Positions 33,656 through 42,037 of a DNA stretch of 64,000 bases are shown piece by piece. The notes beneath the pieces were generated by a model, which did no database searches, was not told the DNA's origin, and saw only the letters and a program-made list of their open reading frames with translations. The DNA lies in NCBI RefSeq assembly GCF_003325455.1, contig NZ_CP025198.1:3100001-3164000 (forward strand). The letters are read 5' to 3'. The translations under genes and the position numbers were made by a program. The stretch is from Acidipropionibacterium virtanenii. GTDB lineage: Bacteria; Actinomycetota; Actinomycetes; Propionibacteriales; Propionibacteriaceae. The stretch's first letter is position 1. Every line of letters begins with the position of its first letter.

Positions 33656-35269
33656 ATGGATGGGAAACGCGACGTGTGGCAGACCGTAATGGTCATCAAG
33701 GAGGCCCTGGACCACCTCGACCACACCTGCGCCGCCACCATGACGGAAGCCCAGACTCTGGCCGCCATGAACGCCATGCGCCGCCTCGCCGACCGCATCG
33801 GCGCCGAAGCCGCAATCTGGACCGACCGGGCCGCGAAAACCTGCGCCGCCGAGAAGGCAGCCGGCACACCCCTGTCCGACTACCTGGCCACCGCAGAAGC
33901 CCGCAACCCCAAAGAGGCCCTCGGCGTCATCCATCAGGCCTCCCGCATCACCACCGACCCCCAGGTGCGCGACGCCGCCCTGGCCGGAACCGTCTCCCCG
34001 ACCAAGGCCGCCGCCATCGGCGCCGTGTTGCGCGATCTTCCCCGCCACGAGATGACGCCGGCCCAGCGCCAGGCCGCCGCGGCCGAACTCCTCAACACGG
34101 CCGAGACCTCCACCACCCGCCAGATCACAGGCAGTGCCGACCACGTCCTGGAACGCGTCGCCCCCGACCTCGCTCCTTCAGCAGCCGACAAGGCCGCACG
34201 GCTGGAACGCCAACGCCGCCAGGCCGTCAAGAACCGCGCCCTGCATTTCAGTGAGGAGACTGACGGCCAGGTCCGCTTCTGGGGCCAGCTGCCCACCCTG
34301 GAAGCAGCTCAGCTGAAAGCCGCCGTCCAGGCCGCCGTCGAACACGGACGCCGCGACGAGTCCGACCACATCAAGGCCCTCCAGCAGCAGCGCCGCTCGG
34401 GCACACTCGCGGACACTGAGTACTTCACCGCCCGCAAGCAGCTGGCCGAGCAGGAGGCCCGCACCACCGCTCAACGGCAGTCCGACGCTCTCCTGGATCT
34501 CACCCGAGCAGCAGGCGAGACGGCCGGTCACAACGGCGGAGCGACCCGGACAGGCGAGGCCGCGCGCCTGGTCGTGACCCTCGACTACACCAGCCTCCTC
34601 AACCTGGCCACCACCGCAGCCCAGTCCGGCACCCGTCCCGACGACACAGCCATGACCCCCGATCAACTGAACCGGCTCACCGGAACCTTGGAGACCGGCC
34701 AGCAGATCCCCGCCTCAACACTGAGGCGCATCTGCTGCGACGTCGATATCCTTCCCGCCATCCTGGGCGCCGACTCCGCGGTCCTCGACGTCGGACGGAC
34801 GCGGCGCCTGATCACACCCCAGATCCGGGCCGCGCTGAGGCTGCGCGACAAGACCTGCGTCTTCCCCGGCTGCGCCATCCCCGCCGCGGTCTGCGACGCC
34901 CACCACATCACTCCGTGGTGGGCCGGGGGACCCACCAGCCTCGATAACCTCGCCACTCTGTGCCGCCACCACCACGGCGTCGTAGAACCCGACCGGTTCA
35001 ACCCCGCCGCCGACCAGTGGACCATCACCCTCGACGAGCACAAACGGCCGAAGCTCACCCCACCCCGACGACTCGCCCGACACCTCGCCACAGCCCAGGA
35101 TCAGGCCCCCGCGCAAGGACAGACCCCTGAACACCGGGAGAACTCCGCCCACGGATCAGGAGTGGATTTCAGGGGGAAGGCTGTGGTTCCACCGGGCACC
35201 GAATCGAGCCCAGCAGGAATGGGGCACCGGGATGACGACCCACCCGAGCAGACACCCCTCATCGCATAG
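33656..35269 (+). CDS. DUF222 domain HNH endonuclease
   Basis: 537 aa from ATG 33656 (GTG 33650 is an in-frame alternative). The N-terminal DUF222 helical region runs to about residue 330. The HNH motif is near 405-445: CVFPGC, then CDAHHITPWWAGGPTSLDNL and LCRHHHGVVE, with both Cys and the catalytic His pair. No Shine-Dalgarno; TACAGT at 33644-33649 ends 6 nt upstream, consistent with a leaderless mRNA. These multicopy actinobacterial proteins resemble mobile-element or homing-type nucleases; the in vivo role is unclear. The last 60 residues are Pro/Gln-rich and disordered. Confidence 0.92.
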   Translation: MDGKRDVWQTVMVIKEALDHLDHTCAATMTEAQTLAAMNAMRRLADRIGAEAAIWTDRAAKTCAAEKAAGTPLSDYLATAEARNPKEALGVIHQASRITTDPQVRDAALAGTVSPTKAAAIGAVLRDLPRHEMTPAQRQAAAAELLNTAETSTTRQITGSADHVLERVAPDLAPSAADKAARLERQRRQAVKNRALHFSEETDGQVRFWGQLPTLEAAQLKAAVQAAVEHGRRDESDHIKALQQQRRSGTLADTEYFTARKQLAEQEARTTAQRQSDALLDLTRAAGETAGHNGGATRTGEAARLVVTLDYTSLLNLATTAAQSGTRPDDTAMTPDQLNRLTGTLETGQQIPASTLRRICCDVDILPAILGADSAVLDVGRTRRLITPQIRAALRLRDKTCVFPGCAIPAAVCDAHHITPWWAGGPTSLDNLATLCRHHHGVVEPDRFNPAADQWTITLDEHKRPKLTPPRRLARHLATAQDQAPAQGQTPEHRENSAHGSGVDFRGKAVVPPGTESSPAGMGHRDDDPPEQTPLIA

Positions 35270-35453
35270 ATGACACAAGGAGGAGGGGAAGCCCGCACCT
35301 CCATCCCCCCACCCCCACACCCGGGCCAGGAACAGGCACCGGAGCAGAAGCCGTCAGGCACCAGGCGCCGGGCTCCACGCAAGAATGATCGGCGGCCCAC
35401 CGGAAGTGATCGGGATCCGATCAGCAGTGGAAAACCACTGGAGGCCAACCGGC

Positions 35454-35852
35454 TCAGCTCCCAGACCCCACCGCCCCGCCGCCGGCCGATGCGCACAGGC
35501 AGAACGGGTGGCCGGCCGGATCCAGGAAGACCCGGAAGCTGCCCCGCTCACTGGGCTGATATTCGTGCTTCGTCGCGCCCATCCGCAGCACGGCGGCCTC
35601 GGCGTCATCCAGATCGTCGACCTCGACGTCGAGATGCATCTGCTGGGGCACCTCCTGCCCCGGCCACTGCGGCGCGCGGTAGCCGGCCACCCGCTGGAAG
35701 GAGATGCAGTCCGTCTCCCCACGGCATATCTCGGCCCACTCACCGTCATCGTCGATGTCGACTGACCAGCCGAGCAGCTCACCGTAGAACTCCGCGAGCA
35801 CCCGCGGATCCGGGCAGTCCATGACGAAGGAGGGACACCGTGCGACAGCCAT
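35454..35852 (-). CDS. VOC family protein (glyoxalase_6-like)
   Basis: 132 aa from ATG 35852. It starts CPSFVMDCPDPRVLAEFYGE and has LLGWSVDIDDDGEWAEI, a central MHLDVEVDDLDDAEAAVLRM and FRVFLDPAGHPFCLC, the half-repeat pattern of small actinobacterial VOC proteins. Substrate unknown. Head-to-head with a GNAT gene 104 bp away. The 185 bp between the DUF222 gene and this gene (35270-35453) show nothing I can support. Confidence 0.88.
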   Translation of the reverse strand: MAVARCPSFVMDCPDPRVLAEFYGELLGWSVDIDDDGEWAEICRGETDCISFQRVAGYRAPQWPGQEVPQQMHLDVEVDDLDDAEAAVLRMGATKHEYQPSERGSFRVFLDPAGHPFCLCASAGGGAVGSGS

Positions 35853-35956
35853 GTCGGCAGAGGCTAGTCGAGGCCGGGGCCACCGGTGCGCCATCATGGA
35901 TCGGGCACCGCCCATATTCTCGAAGCCCGCACTCCGATGAGAAGAGGGAGAAGACC

Positions 35957-36484
35957 TTGGACATCCGCGACGCCACCGCCGAGGACGCGGCAGCCATCGC
36001 CGAGATCTACAACCATGCGATCCGACACTCGACGGCCACCTGGGACACCCGCACCGTCGACGTCGCGAACCGCAGAGCCTGGATCGCCGACCATCAGCAG
36101 GCCGGCGATCCGGTCCTGGTGGCCGTCAACACTGAGACGCCCGGCGAGAAACACATCCTGGGCTACGCCTCCTACAGCCAGTGGCGGCCCTTCGACGGCT
36201 ACCGCCACACCGTGGAGCACTCGATCTACGTCCATCCCGATCTGCACGGCGGCGGCACCGGCACCGCACTCATGGCAGCCATCATCGATCGCGCCCGCGC
36301 TCGGGGCGTCCACGTCATGGTGGCGGGGATCGACGCCGCCAACACCGGCTCGATCCGCCTCCACGAACGCTTCGGGTTCTCGGCTGTCGGCCACCTACCC
36401 CAGGTGGGGGTCAAATTCGGCGGATGGCTGGATCTCACCTTCCTCCAGCTCACCCTCGACGACCGCGCCGAACCCCCGTCCTGA
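35957..36484 (+). CDS. GNAT N-acetyltransferase, phosphinothricin acetyltransferase-like
   Basis: 175 aa from TTG 35957, chosen because GAAGAGGGAG lies 6-16 nt upstream and the conserved domain starts directly (DIRDATAEDAAAIAEIYNHA). It has TATWDTRTVDVANRRAWI and the acetyl-CoA loop VHPDLHGGGTGTALMAAIID, then LHERFGFSAVGHLPQVGVKF. This is the Pat/Bar/MddA group that acetylates phosphinothricin, methionine sulfoximine or related amino acids. Exact substrate not determinable. Confidence 0.88.
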   Translation: MDIRDATAEDAAAIAEIYNHAIRHSTATWDTRTVDVANRRAWIADHQQAGDPVLVAVNTETPGEKHILGYASYSQWRPFDGYRHTVEHSIYVHPDLHGGGTGTALMAAIIDRARARGVHVMVAGIDAANTGSIRLHERFGFSAVGHLPQVGVKFGGWLDLTFLQLTLDDRAEPPS

Positions 36485-36505
36485 CGCCGACCGCATCCCC
36501 GGCTC

Positions 36506-37177
36506 TCAGCCGCGCACCTCCGTGGGGATCGAGGCGACGTCAACCCCCGACGCCCGGGCCGCGATCGCCGCCACCTCGCGGTGCAGGGCGGTCCCGGTGC
36601 CCACCGACCAGTCGATCAGCGCACGCGCCGACGCCTCGTCGACCCCGCCGAACACGTCCGCCACGCTGACGCCGTGCCCCGGCGTCGCCAGCACGGTGAT
36701 CTGATCGCCGGCGCTCACCTCCCCGCGACGCACCACCCGGAAATACACCCCGGTGCGCCCGTGGGCGGTGAACTCCTTGATGAGGTTCTTCCGCTCCAGG
36801 AAGTCGGCGAAGACATTGCAGGGCGTGCGCGGCGCCGTGGCCTCCAGCACCGCGGAACCGGCCCGCACCGTCGCGCCGATCTCCAGATCATCCAGCGCGA
36901 TGCCCGAGGTCGTGAGATTCTCCCCGAACTCCCCCGCCTCCAGATCCCGTCCGAACTGTCCCCGCCAGTAGCGGTACTCCTCGCGGGAGAAGGCGTAGAC
37001 GGCCTGGAACAGCCCGCCGTGATGCTTCCGATCGGCCTGGACGTCCCGGTAGAGCCCGTACGGCCGCACCGCGACAGCCCCCTCGACCGGCCGCTTGTCG
37101 ATGGCCGTCACCCCGACGGTCCCCGGGGACCGGTGCAACTGGGAGACGACGTTGACGGCTTCGATCACCCCTGGCAT
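36506..37177 (-). CDS. MOSC domain protein (YiiM-like)
   Basis: 223 aa. It has VTAIDKRPVEGAVAVRPYGL, the stretch KHHGGLFQAVYAFSREEYRY, GEFGENLTTSGIALDDLEIG and ATAPRTPCNVFADFLER with the conserved Cys of MOSC proteins. MOSC domains bind sulfurated molybdenum cofactor or act in Moco-dependent detoxification of N-hydroxylated compounds. It stands alone, with no Moco genes nearby. Confidence 0.9.
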   Translation of the reverse strand: MPGVIEAVNVVSQLHRSPGTVGVTAIDKRPVEGAVAVRPYGLYRDVQADRKHHGGLFQAVYAFSREEYRYWRGQFGRDLEAGEFGENLTTSGIALDDLEIGATVRAGSAVLEATAPRTPCNVFADFLERKNLIKEFTAHGRTGVYFRVVRRGEVSAGDQITVLATPGHGVSVADVFGGVDEASARALIDWSVGTGTALHREVAAIAARASGVDVASIPTEVRG

Positions 37178-37189
37178 GACGGCACTCTA

Positions 37190-37222
37190 TCGGTGAGCAA
37201 TCGGTGAGCAATCGGTGAGCAC
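37190..37222. repeat. Three tandem 11-bp repeats (TCGGTGAGCAA)
   Basis: Units at 37190-37200, 37201-37211 and 37212-37222; the third ends in C. They lie just upstream of the MOSC gene start and may be a slipped-strand expansion. Confidence 0.8.
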
Positions 37223-37270
37223 AGCACGCGGCCCCCCGAGGGCGGCCGCCGCTATCCACCCCGGACGCGC

Positions 37271-37305
37271 CTGTGGGGGCGCACCGAAGCGGTGCGCCCC
37301 CACAG
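37271..37305 (-). terminator. Strong perfect hairpin (16-bp stem, 3-nt loop)
   Basis: CTGTGGGGGCGCACCG, loop AAG, then the exact complement. It has no long T tract on either side. On the minus strand it follows a short unit with an RBS and ATG (37372), so it may end that transcript, or separate it from the MOSC gene. Confidence 0.7.
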
Positions 37306-37348
37306 GGTTCGTTGTGTCGACGACACGGGCACGTGCCCGAAGCCGTCC

Positions 37349-37372
37349 TTACCTACTTTGATCCTCGGCCAT
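37349..37372 (-). other. Very short ORF with strong RBS upstream of a hairpin (possible leader peptide or broken gene)
   Basis: Minus strand: AGAGGAG, 5 nt, then ATG and a 7-codon ORF (AEDQSR after Met, then TAA). One base out of frame, KVGKDGFGHVPVSS and TLWGR continue, faintly resembling the N-terminus of class II fumarases. It could be a leader peptide, a small RNA or a frameshifted gene remnant. Nothing else is seen in 37306-37618. Confidence 0.3.
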
Positions 37373-37618
37373 ATGGTCTCCTCTCGTTGGGGACAATCAT
37401 CACCGTAACGCGATCTGCGACGCAGCCAACAGGCATGTGCGGGAAGCCGGTCATCGACCCTGTGAGCTGTTGGCGAAGGCCCGGCACCGGGTCGCCGCCG
37501 GCCGGAAGTCACTACACTGGCCCCACCATGGACAGTGACAGTAGCGGCCGATTACCGGCTCCTCCCTCCATTCCTGAGGCCCCCGCCACCCCGGAGACCC
37601 ACCTCCAGGAGGCGCTCC

Positions 37619-38956
37619 GTGTGGTTTGACATCCTCATGCTGGTTCTCGGCGTCATGCTGGTGGCCGGCAACGCGATCTTCGTGTCCGCGGAGTTCTCCC
37701 TGGTCGCCCTCGACCAGGCCTCCGTGGAGCGCAAGGCCGCCTCCGGGGAGTCCGGGGCCGCCACCGTCCTCAAGGCCTCCCGATCGCTGTCCACCCAGCT
37801 GTCGGGTACCCAGGTGGGCATCACCCTCACCACGATCCTGCTGGGCTACACCACCCAGACGTCGATCGCCGACATGCTCACCGGCGCGCTCGGCAATGCC
37901 GGCCTCGCCCAGGCCCTGGCCACCGCCATCGCCGCCTTCGTCGCCGCCGTCCTCATCAACCTGTTCTCGATGCTCTTCGGCGAACTGGTGCCCAAGAACA
38001 TGGCGATGGCCCACCCGATGTGGACCGCCGGCAAGGTGGCCCCGGTCCAGATGTTCTTCACCACCCTCTTCCGCCCCCTCATCGTCGTCCTCAACGGTTC
38101 AGCGAACTGGCTGCTGCACCGGATGGGCATCGAACCCCGGGAGGAGATCTCCTCGGCCCGCTCGGCCACCGAGCTCGCGGCCCTGGTGCGTCACAGCGCC
38201 GAGGAGGGCACCCTGGACATCTCCACCGCCAGCCTGCTCACCAAGTCCATCCACATCAAGGAGCTCACCGCTGTCGACGTCATGACCGACCGCGGCCTGG
38301 TCACCACCCTTCCCGAGTCCGCGACGGCGGCCGACGTCGTCGCTCTGGCGGAGGAGACCGGCCACTCCCGCTTCCCGGTGATCGGGAGCAGTTTCGACGA
38401 CGTGCTCGGCCTGGTGAGCCTGCGCCGGGCGGTGGGCGTGCCCTTCGAGCGCCGCGAGCAGGTCCCGGTGATGTCCTCCTCGCTGATCGCCGAGGCCCCC
38501 CGGGTACCCGAGACCGTGAATCTGCAGACGCTGCTCGTGCGGCTGCGCGAGGAGGGCCTCCAGATGGCGGTCGTCGTCGACGAGTACGGCGGCGTATCCG
38601 GGGTGGTCACCCTGGAGGACGTCGTGGAGGAGATCGTCGGGGAGGTCGCCGATGAGCACGACCAGCGCCGCCTGGGAATCCGGCCGCTGCCCGACGGCAC
38701 CTACCTGGTGCCCGGACGGCTGCGGCCCGACGAGCTCAAGGAGCGCACCGGCGTCGTCGTGCCCGAGGACGCCCGCTACGAGACTCTCGGCGGACTCGTG
38801 ATGGCATACCTCGAGAAGATCCCCGAGGCGGGAGATCGCGTCGAGGTCGACGGCGTCGGCCTCCAGGTGGCGCGGATGCGCGAGAGGCGGGTGCTGACGC
38901 TGACCGTCACACCGGCTCCCGAACCCGAGGAAGAGAACGAGGAGGCCGACAGGTGA
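37619..38956 (+). CDS. CNNM/HlyC-CorC family membrane protein with CBS domains
   Basis: 445 aa from GTG 37619 with AGGAGG 6 nt upstream. The N-terminal CNNM transmembrane domain (about 1-180) includes NAIFVSAEFSLVALDQ and LFGELVPKNMAMAHP. A tandem CBS pair (about 200-330; VMTDRGLVTTLPESATAADV, FPVIGSSFDDVLGLV, VVDEYGGVSGVVTLEDVVEE) and a C-terminal CorC_HlyC domain (GLVMAYLEKIPEAGDRV) follow. The family is linked to Mg2+/Co2+ efflux. It overlaps the next paralogue by 4 nt (GTGA). Confidence 0.93.
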   Translation: MWFDILMLVLGVMLVAGNAIFVSAEFSLVALDQASVERKAASGESGAATVLKASRSLSTQLSGTQVGITLTTILLGYTTQTSIADMLTGALGNAGLAQALATAIAAFVAAVLINLFSMLFGELVPKNMAMAHPMWTAGKVAPVQMFFTTLFRPLIVVLNGSANWLLHRMGIEPREEISSARSATELAALVRHSAEEGTLDISTASLLTKSIHIKELTAVDVMTDRGLVTTLPESATAADVVALAEETGHSRFPVIGSSFDDVLGLVSLRRAVGVPFERREQVPVMSSSLIAEAPRVPETVNLQTLLVRLREEGLQMAVVVDEYGGVSGVVTLEDVVEEIVGEVADEHDQRRLGIRPLPDGTYLVPGRLRPDELKERTGVVVPEDARYETLGGLVMAYLEKIPEAGDRVEVDGVGLQVARMRERRVLTLTVTPAPEPEEENEEADR

Positions 38957-39996
38957 GCCCCGTGACCGGTCTTCTCATCACCGTCCTGCTGCTGGGCGTC
39001 AACGCCTTCTTCGTGGCCGGGGAGTTCGCCGTGACCTCGTCGCGGCGCGCCCAGATCGAGCCGCTGTACGCCGAGGGCAGGCGCGGATCGACGACGGCGA
39101 TGTACGCCCTGGAGCACGTCTCCCACATGCTGTCGATCTGCCAGCTGGGGGTCACCGTGGCGTCGACCACCCTCGGTGTGGTCGCCGAGCCGGCCATCGC
39201 CCACCTGGTCGAGGGCCCGCTGGTCGCCGCCGGACTGCCGGAGGCGTCCTCCCACGTCGTCGGTTTCGCCGTCGCCCTCCTGCTGGTGGTGTACCTCCAT
39301 GTGGTCTTCGGCGAGATGGTGCCCAAGAACCTCTCGATCGCGATGCCGCAGAACGCGCTGCTCCTGCTGGCTCCACCGCTGGTGGCGATCGGCAGGGTCT
39401 TCAAACCGGTGATCTACCTGATGGATCACGTCGCGAACTGGTTCGTCCGCAAGGCCGGGCTGACGCCGCGCTCCGAGATCTCGGCGGCCTTCACCGCCGA
39501 GGAGGTGGCCTCGATCGTCGAGCAGTCCGAGCAGGAGGGCAAGATCCGCGACGACCTGGGGCTGCTGTCGGGATCCCTGGAGTTCTCGGAGCGCTCGGCC
39601 GGCGACGCGATGGTCCCGTTGACCGAACTCGACGTCCTGCCGGCCGACTGCACACCCGCCCAGGTGGAGCACGAGGTGGCGGTGACCGGCTTCTCCCGCT
39701 TCCCGGTCGCCGACCCCAGCGGCGTCATCGTCGGCTACCTGCACCTCAAGGACGTGCTCTACGCCCAGGGCCCGGATCGCGACCAACCGGTGACGCCGTG
39801 GCGGATCCGGCGGATGGAGCGGGTCCACGACACCGACGAGGTGGAGGACGCGATGCACCACATGCAGCGCACCGGCGGCCACTGCGCCGAGGTGGTCGAC
39901 GCCGACGGCACGGTGAGGGGGGTGCTCTTCCTGGAGGACATCCTCGAGGAGCTGGTCGGAGAGGTGCGCGACGGGCTGCAGCGCGACCAGGGCTGA
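38953..39996 (+). CDS. CNNM/CBS family membrane protein, second paralogue
   Basis: 347 aa from the GTG that overlaps the upstream stop. CNNM domain with NAFFVAGEFAVTSSRRAQIE and VVFGEMVPKNLSIAMP, then CBS domains (SAGDAMVPLTELDVLPADCT, FPVADPSGVIVGYLHLKDVL, VVDADGTVRGVLFLEDILEE). Unlike its partner it lacks the C-terminal CorC_HlyC domain. The pair probably forms a heteromeric transporter or regulator of divalent cations, a common gene pair in actinobacteria. Confidence 0.92.
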   Translation: MSPVTGLLITVLLLGVNAFFVAGEFAVTSSRRAQIEPLYAEGRRGSTTAMYALEHVSHMLSICQLGVTVASTTLGVVAEPAIAHLVEGPLVAAGLPEASSHVVGFAVALLLVVYLHVVFGEMVPKNLSIAMPQNALLLLAPPLVAIGRVFKPVIYLMDHVANWFVRKAGLTPRSEISAAFTAEEVASIVEQSEQEGKIRDDLGLLSGSLEFSERSAGDAMVPLTELDVLPADCTPAQVEHEVAVTGFSRFPVADPSGVIVGYLHLKDVLYAQGPDRDQPVTPWRIRRMERVHDTDEVEDAMHHMQRTGGHCAEVVDADGTVRGVLFLEDILEELVGEVRDGLQRDQG

Positions 39997-40005
39997 TGGG
40001 GCGCC

Positions 40006-40302
40006 TCACGGCCGCCCGAAGATCTGATGGGTTCCGACGCGACGCCAGATGACATGAGGCTCACCTGGATGCACTTCATCCCCGTACTGCCAGGTAGCCC
40101 GACCATTTGGCGCGAAAGTCATCTCCCAGATGTCTGCGGTGCCCTCGACACGTTTCACCCGCAGGCCTTTACGGAATCCGTCTCCCCTCCTGAGGTCTTC
40201 GATGAACTGTGTCACTGCGGATCTGAAGCGACGCCGATCGGTCGGACTGAGCGCCCGTAGGTCCTTGAAGAATCGCGGTTCGGTCTCGAATGTGGGCGCC
40301 AT
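40006..40302 (-). CDS. RelE/ParE-fold toxin of a type II toxin-antitoxin pair (YhaV-like arrangement)
   Basis: 98 aa from ATG 40302, sharing its A with the antitoxin stop (TGATG). It reads FETEPRFFKDLRALSPTDRR, FRSAVTQFIEDL, then FRKGLRVKRVEGTADIWEMT and a final HVIWRRVGTHQIF, the order of RelE-superfamily strands. Likely an mRNA interferase held inactive by the AbrB-type protein encoded just upstream. The family match is moderate. Confidence 0.75.
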   Translation of the reverse strand: MAPTFETEPRFFKDLRALSPTDRRRFRSAVTQFIEDLRRGDGFRKGLRVKRVEGTADIWEMTFAPNGRATWQYGDEVHPGEPHVIWRRVGTHQIFGRP

Positions 40303-40580
40303 CAGCGCTCGTCGAGTGCGGCCAAGAACTCGTCCCCGTCGCCGTGGACGGTGCCTTCCCCGCGAGCGATCTGCTCGTTGACCTCTCGCTCCCCCTGCTG
40401 CCAACCCTCCGTCCAGAACCACGATTGATCCGTTGGCACCTCGGTCAGCCCGGTCAGGACGACGCGCCCTGACTCGAGAGTGAAGGCGATGTCATCCCCT
40501 TCTCGGACGTGAAGATACTTCCGGACCTCCGCCGGCAGGGTGATCTGGCCCTTGCCACGTAGACGCGTCTTCATCCTCAT
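40302..40580 (-). CDS. AbrB/PrlF-like antitoxin
   Basis: 92 aa from ATG 40580, preceded by AGGTGAGG (an in-frame ATG at 40616 has a weaker site). SpoVT/AbrB swapped-hairpin domain: RLRGKGQITLPAEVRKYLHV then REGDDIAFTLESGRVVL. The C-terminal acidic tail (EQIARGEGTVHGDGDEFLAA) probably binds the toxin. The toxin gene overlaps its stop. It likely autoregulates the pair. Confidence 0.85.
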   Translation of the reverse strand: MRMKTRLRGKGQITLPAEVRKYLHVREGDDIAFTLESGRVVLTGLTEVPTDQSWFWTEGWQQGEREVNEQIARGEGTVHGDGDEFLAALDER

Positions 40581-40683
40581 CACCTCACCTGGTTCGACAA
40601 TCAGACTTTCCGACATTCTACCCGAGTCGTCGACAGATGAACATGGCTCTATACGGGGCGGGTCCGGACGCATACTTGCCGTC

Positions 40684-41220
40684 GTGACCGATGTGACCAC
40701 CACCATGAGCACCTGCTTCGCCGCCCCCGACGACGCCGGACGCATCCACCGGATCGTGGAGGCCGCCTACCGGGCCAAGGGGGAAGGCGCGGGCTGGACC
40801 ACCGAGTCGGGGCTGCTCGACGGCCAGCGCACCGATCTGGAGGAGATCGGCGACCTCATCGACCAGCGCGACGGCGGCCTGCTGACCCTGCGCGAGGGGA
40901 GCCGCATCGTGGCCACCTGCCAGGTGGAGCGCAGGCCCGATCACGCCTACTTCGGAATGTTCGCCGTCGACCCGGCGGCCCAGGCCCACGGGCTGGGCAA
41001 GCACCTGCTGTCCGAGGCCTGCCGGGTGGCCCGCGAGGACTGGGGGCTGGCGGAGATGCGTCTGACCGTCATCGCTGCGCGCACCGATCTCATCGCCTGG
41101 TACGAGCGTCGCGGATTCCGCCCCACCGGCGCCACCTCGCCGTTCCCCTACGGCGACGAGCGGTTCGGCATCCCGCGGGTGGAGGGGCTGCATTTCGTCG
41201 AGTTCTCGATGGGCCTTTAG
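40684..41220 (+). CDS. GNAT family N-acetyltransferase
   Basis: 178 aa from GTG 40684; GTG 40693 and ATG 40705 are alternatives, and CATACT about 10 nt upstream suggests a leaderless mRNA. The acetyl-CoA site is VDPAAQAHGLGKHLLSEACR, followed by LTVIAARTDLIAWYERRGFR. The N-terminal region (IHRIVEAAYRAKGEGAGWTT) matches a GNAT subgroup of unknown substrate. Its stop overlaps the convergent HAD gene. Confidence 0.88.
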   Translation: MTDVTTTMSTCFAAPDDAGRIHRIVEAAYRAKGEGAGWTTESGLLDGQRTDLEEIGDLIDQRDGGLLTLREGSRIVATCQVERRPDHAYFGMFAVDPAAQAHGLGKHLLSEACRVAREDWGLAEMRLTVIAARTDLIAWYERRGFRPTGATSPFPYGDERFGIPRVEGLHFVEFSMGL

Positions 41221-42020
41221 CCCAGCCAGTCCTCCAGGAACCGGGCGACCCCGTCGTCGGTGTTGGGCCCGATCACCCGCCCGGCGACGGCCTTGACGTC
41301 GTCCCGGGCATTGCCCATCGCGATCGGGTGGCCGATCGCCTCGAGCCAGGCGACGTCGTTCTCCCCGTCCCCGAATCCCATGCAGTCGGACGCCTCGACG
41401 CCGATCCGGTCGAGCACGTCCAGGATGGCGGGCTTCTTGTCGGCCCCCGGCGCCGAGGTCTCGAAGAACTCGGGCAGCGATCTGTGCATGGTGGGGAACC
41501 GCGCCTTGATCCGCGGAGTGATCCGGTCGAGATGATCCTTCGGACCCTGCACCATCATCTTGATGGCCTCGACGCCGCGCAGGTCATCGGTGACGACGAC
41601 GCGGCGGTGCAGATTGGAGGCCTCCAGGATCCGCGCCGAGCGGTCGTCGCGGGTCGTGGCGTACAGTTCCTCGTCGCCGAAGACGGTCGGCACCAGGCCG
41701 AACTCCTCGGCGATCCCGAGCACCTCATCGACGACCGCCGGGGGCATCGGCCTGCGGAACAGGACGTCCTGGCCGGGGGTGGAGATCGCGATGCCGCCGC
41801 CGCAGCCCACCACGTAGCCGGGGGTGCCGACCGATTCCAGCGGGAGCCGCGCCGCGGGCAGGGCGCGCCCGGTGATGGTGATCGGCGTGATGCCGGCGGC
41901 GGGAAGCCGTGCGAGCACCCGGCAGGACCGCTCCGAGACCTGCATGTCGCCCCCGGCCAGCGTCCCGTCGATGTCGAAGGCCATCGCCCGCACCCGGCCC
42001 GTCCCGCCTGCTGCGCTCAC
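41217..42020 (-). CDS. HAD superfamily phosphatase (Cof-type)
   Basis: 267 aa. Motif I AFDIDGTLAGGDMQVSER, motif II TITGR, a C2B cap, motif III Lys in ADKKPAILDVLDRIG and motif IV GFGDGENDVAWLEAIGHPIA are all present. Cof-type enzymes dephosphorylate sugar phosphates and related metabolites. It lies 17 bp downstream of the transketolase gene on the same strand and may be co-transcribed, which would fit a sugar-phosphate role. Confidence 0.92.
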   Translation of the reverse strand: MSAAGGTGRVRAMAFDIDGTLAGGDMQVSERSCRVLARLPAAGITPITITGRALPAARLPLESVGTPGYVVGCGGGIAISTPGQDVLFRRPMPPAVVDEVLGIAEEFGLVPTVFGDEELYATTRDDRSARILEASNLHRRVVVTDDLRGVEAIKMMVQGPKDHLDRITPRIKARFPTMHRSLPEFFETSAPGADKKPAILDVLDRIGVEASDCMGFGDGENDVAWLEAIGHPIAMGNARDDVKAVAGRVIGPNTDDGVARFLEDWLG

Positions 42021-42037
42021 GGCCCCAGCCTAGGGGG

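Noticed and set aside
37190-37222. Three 11-bp tandem repeats considered as iterons of a replication origin
   Set aside because: Only three units with no AT-rich region, DnaA boxes or replication gene nearby.
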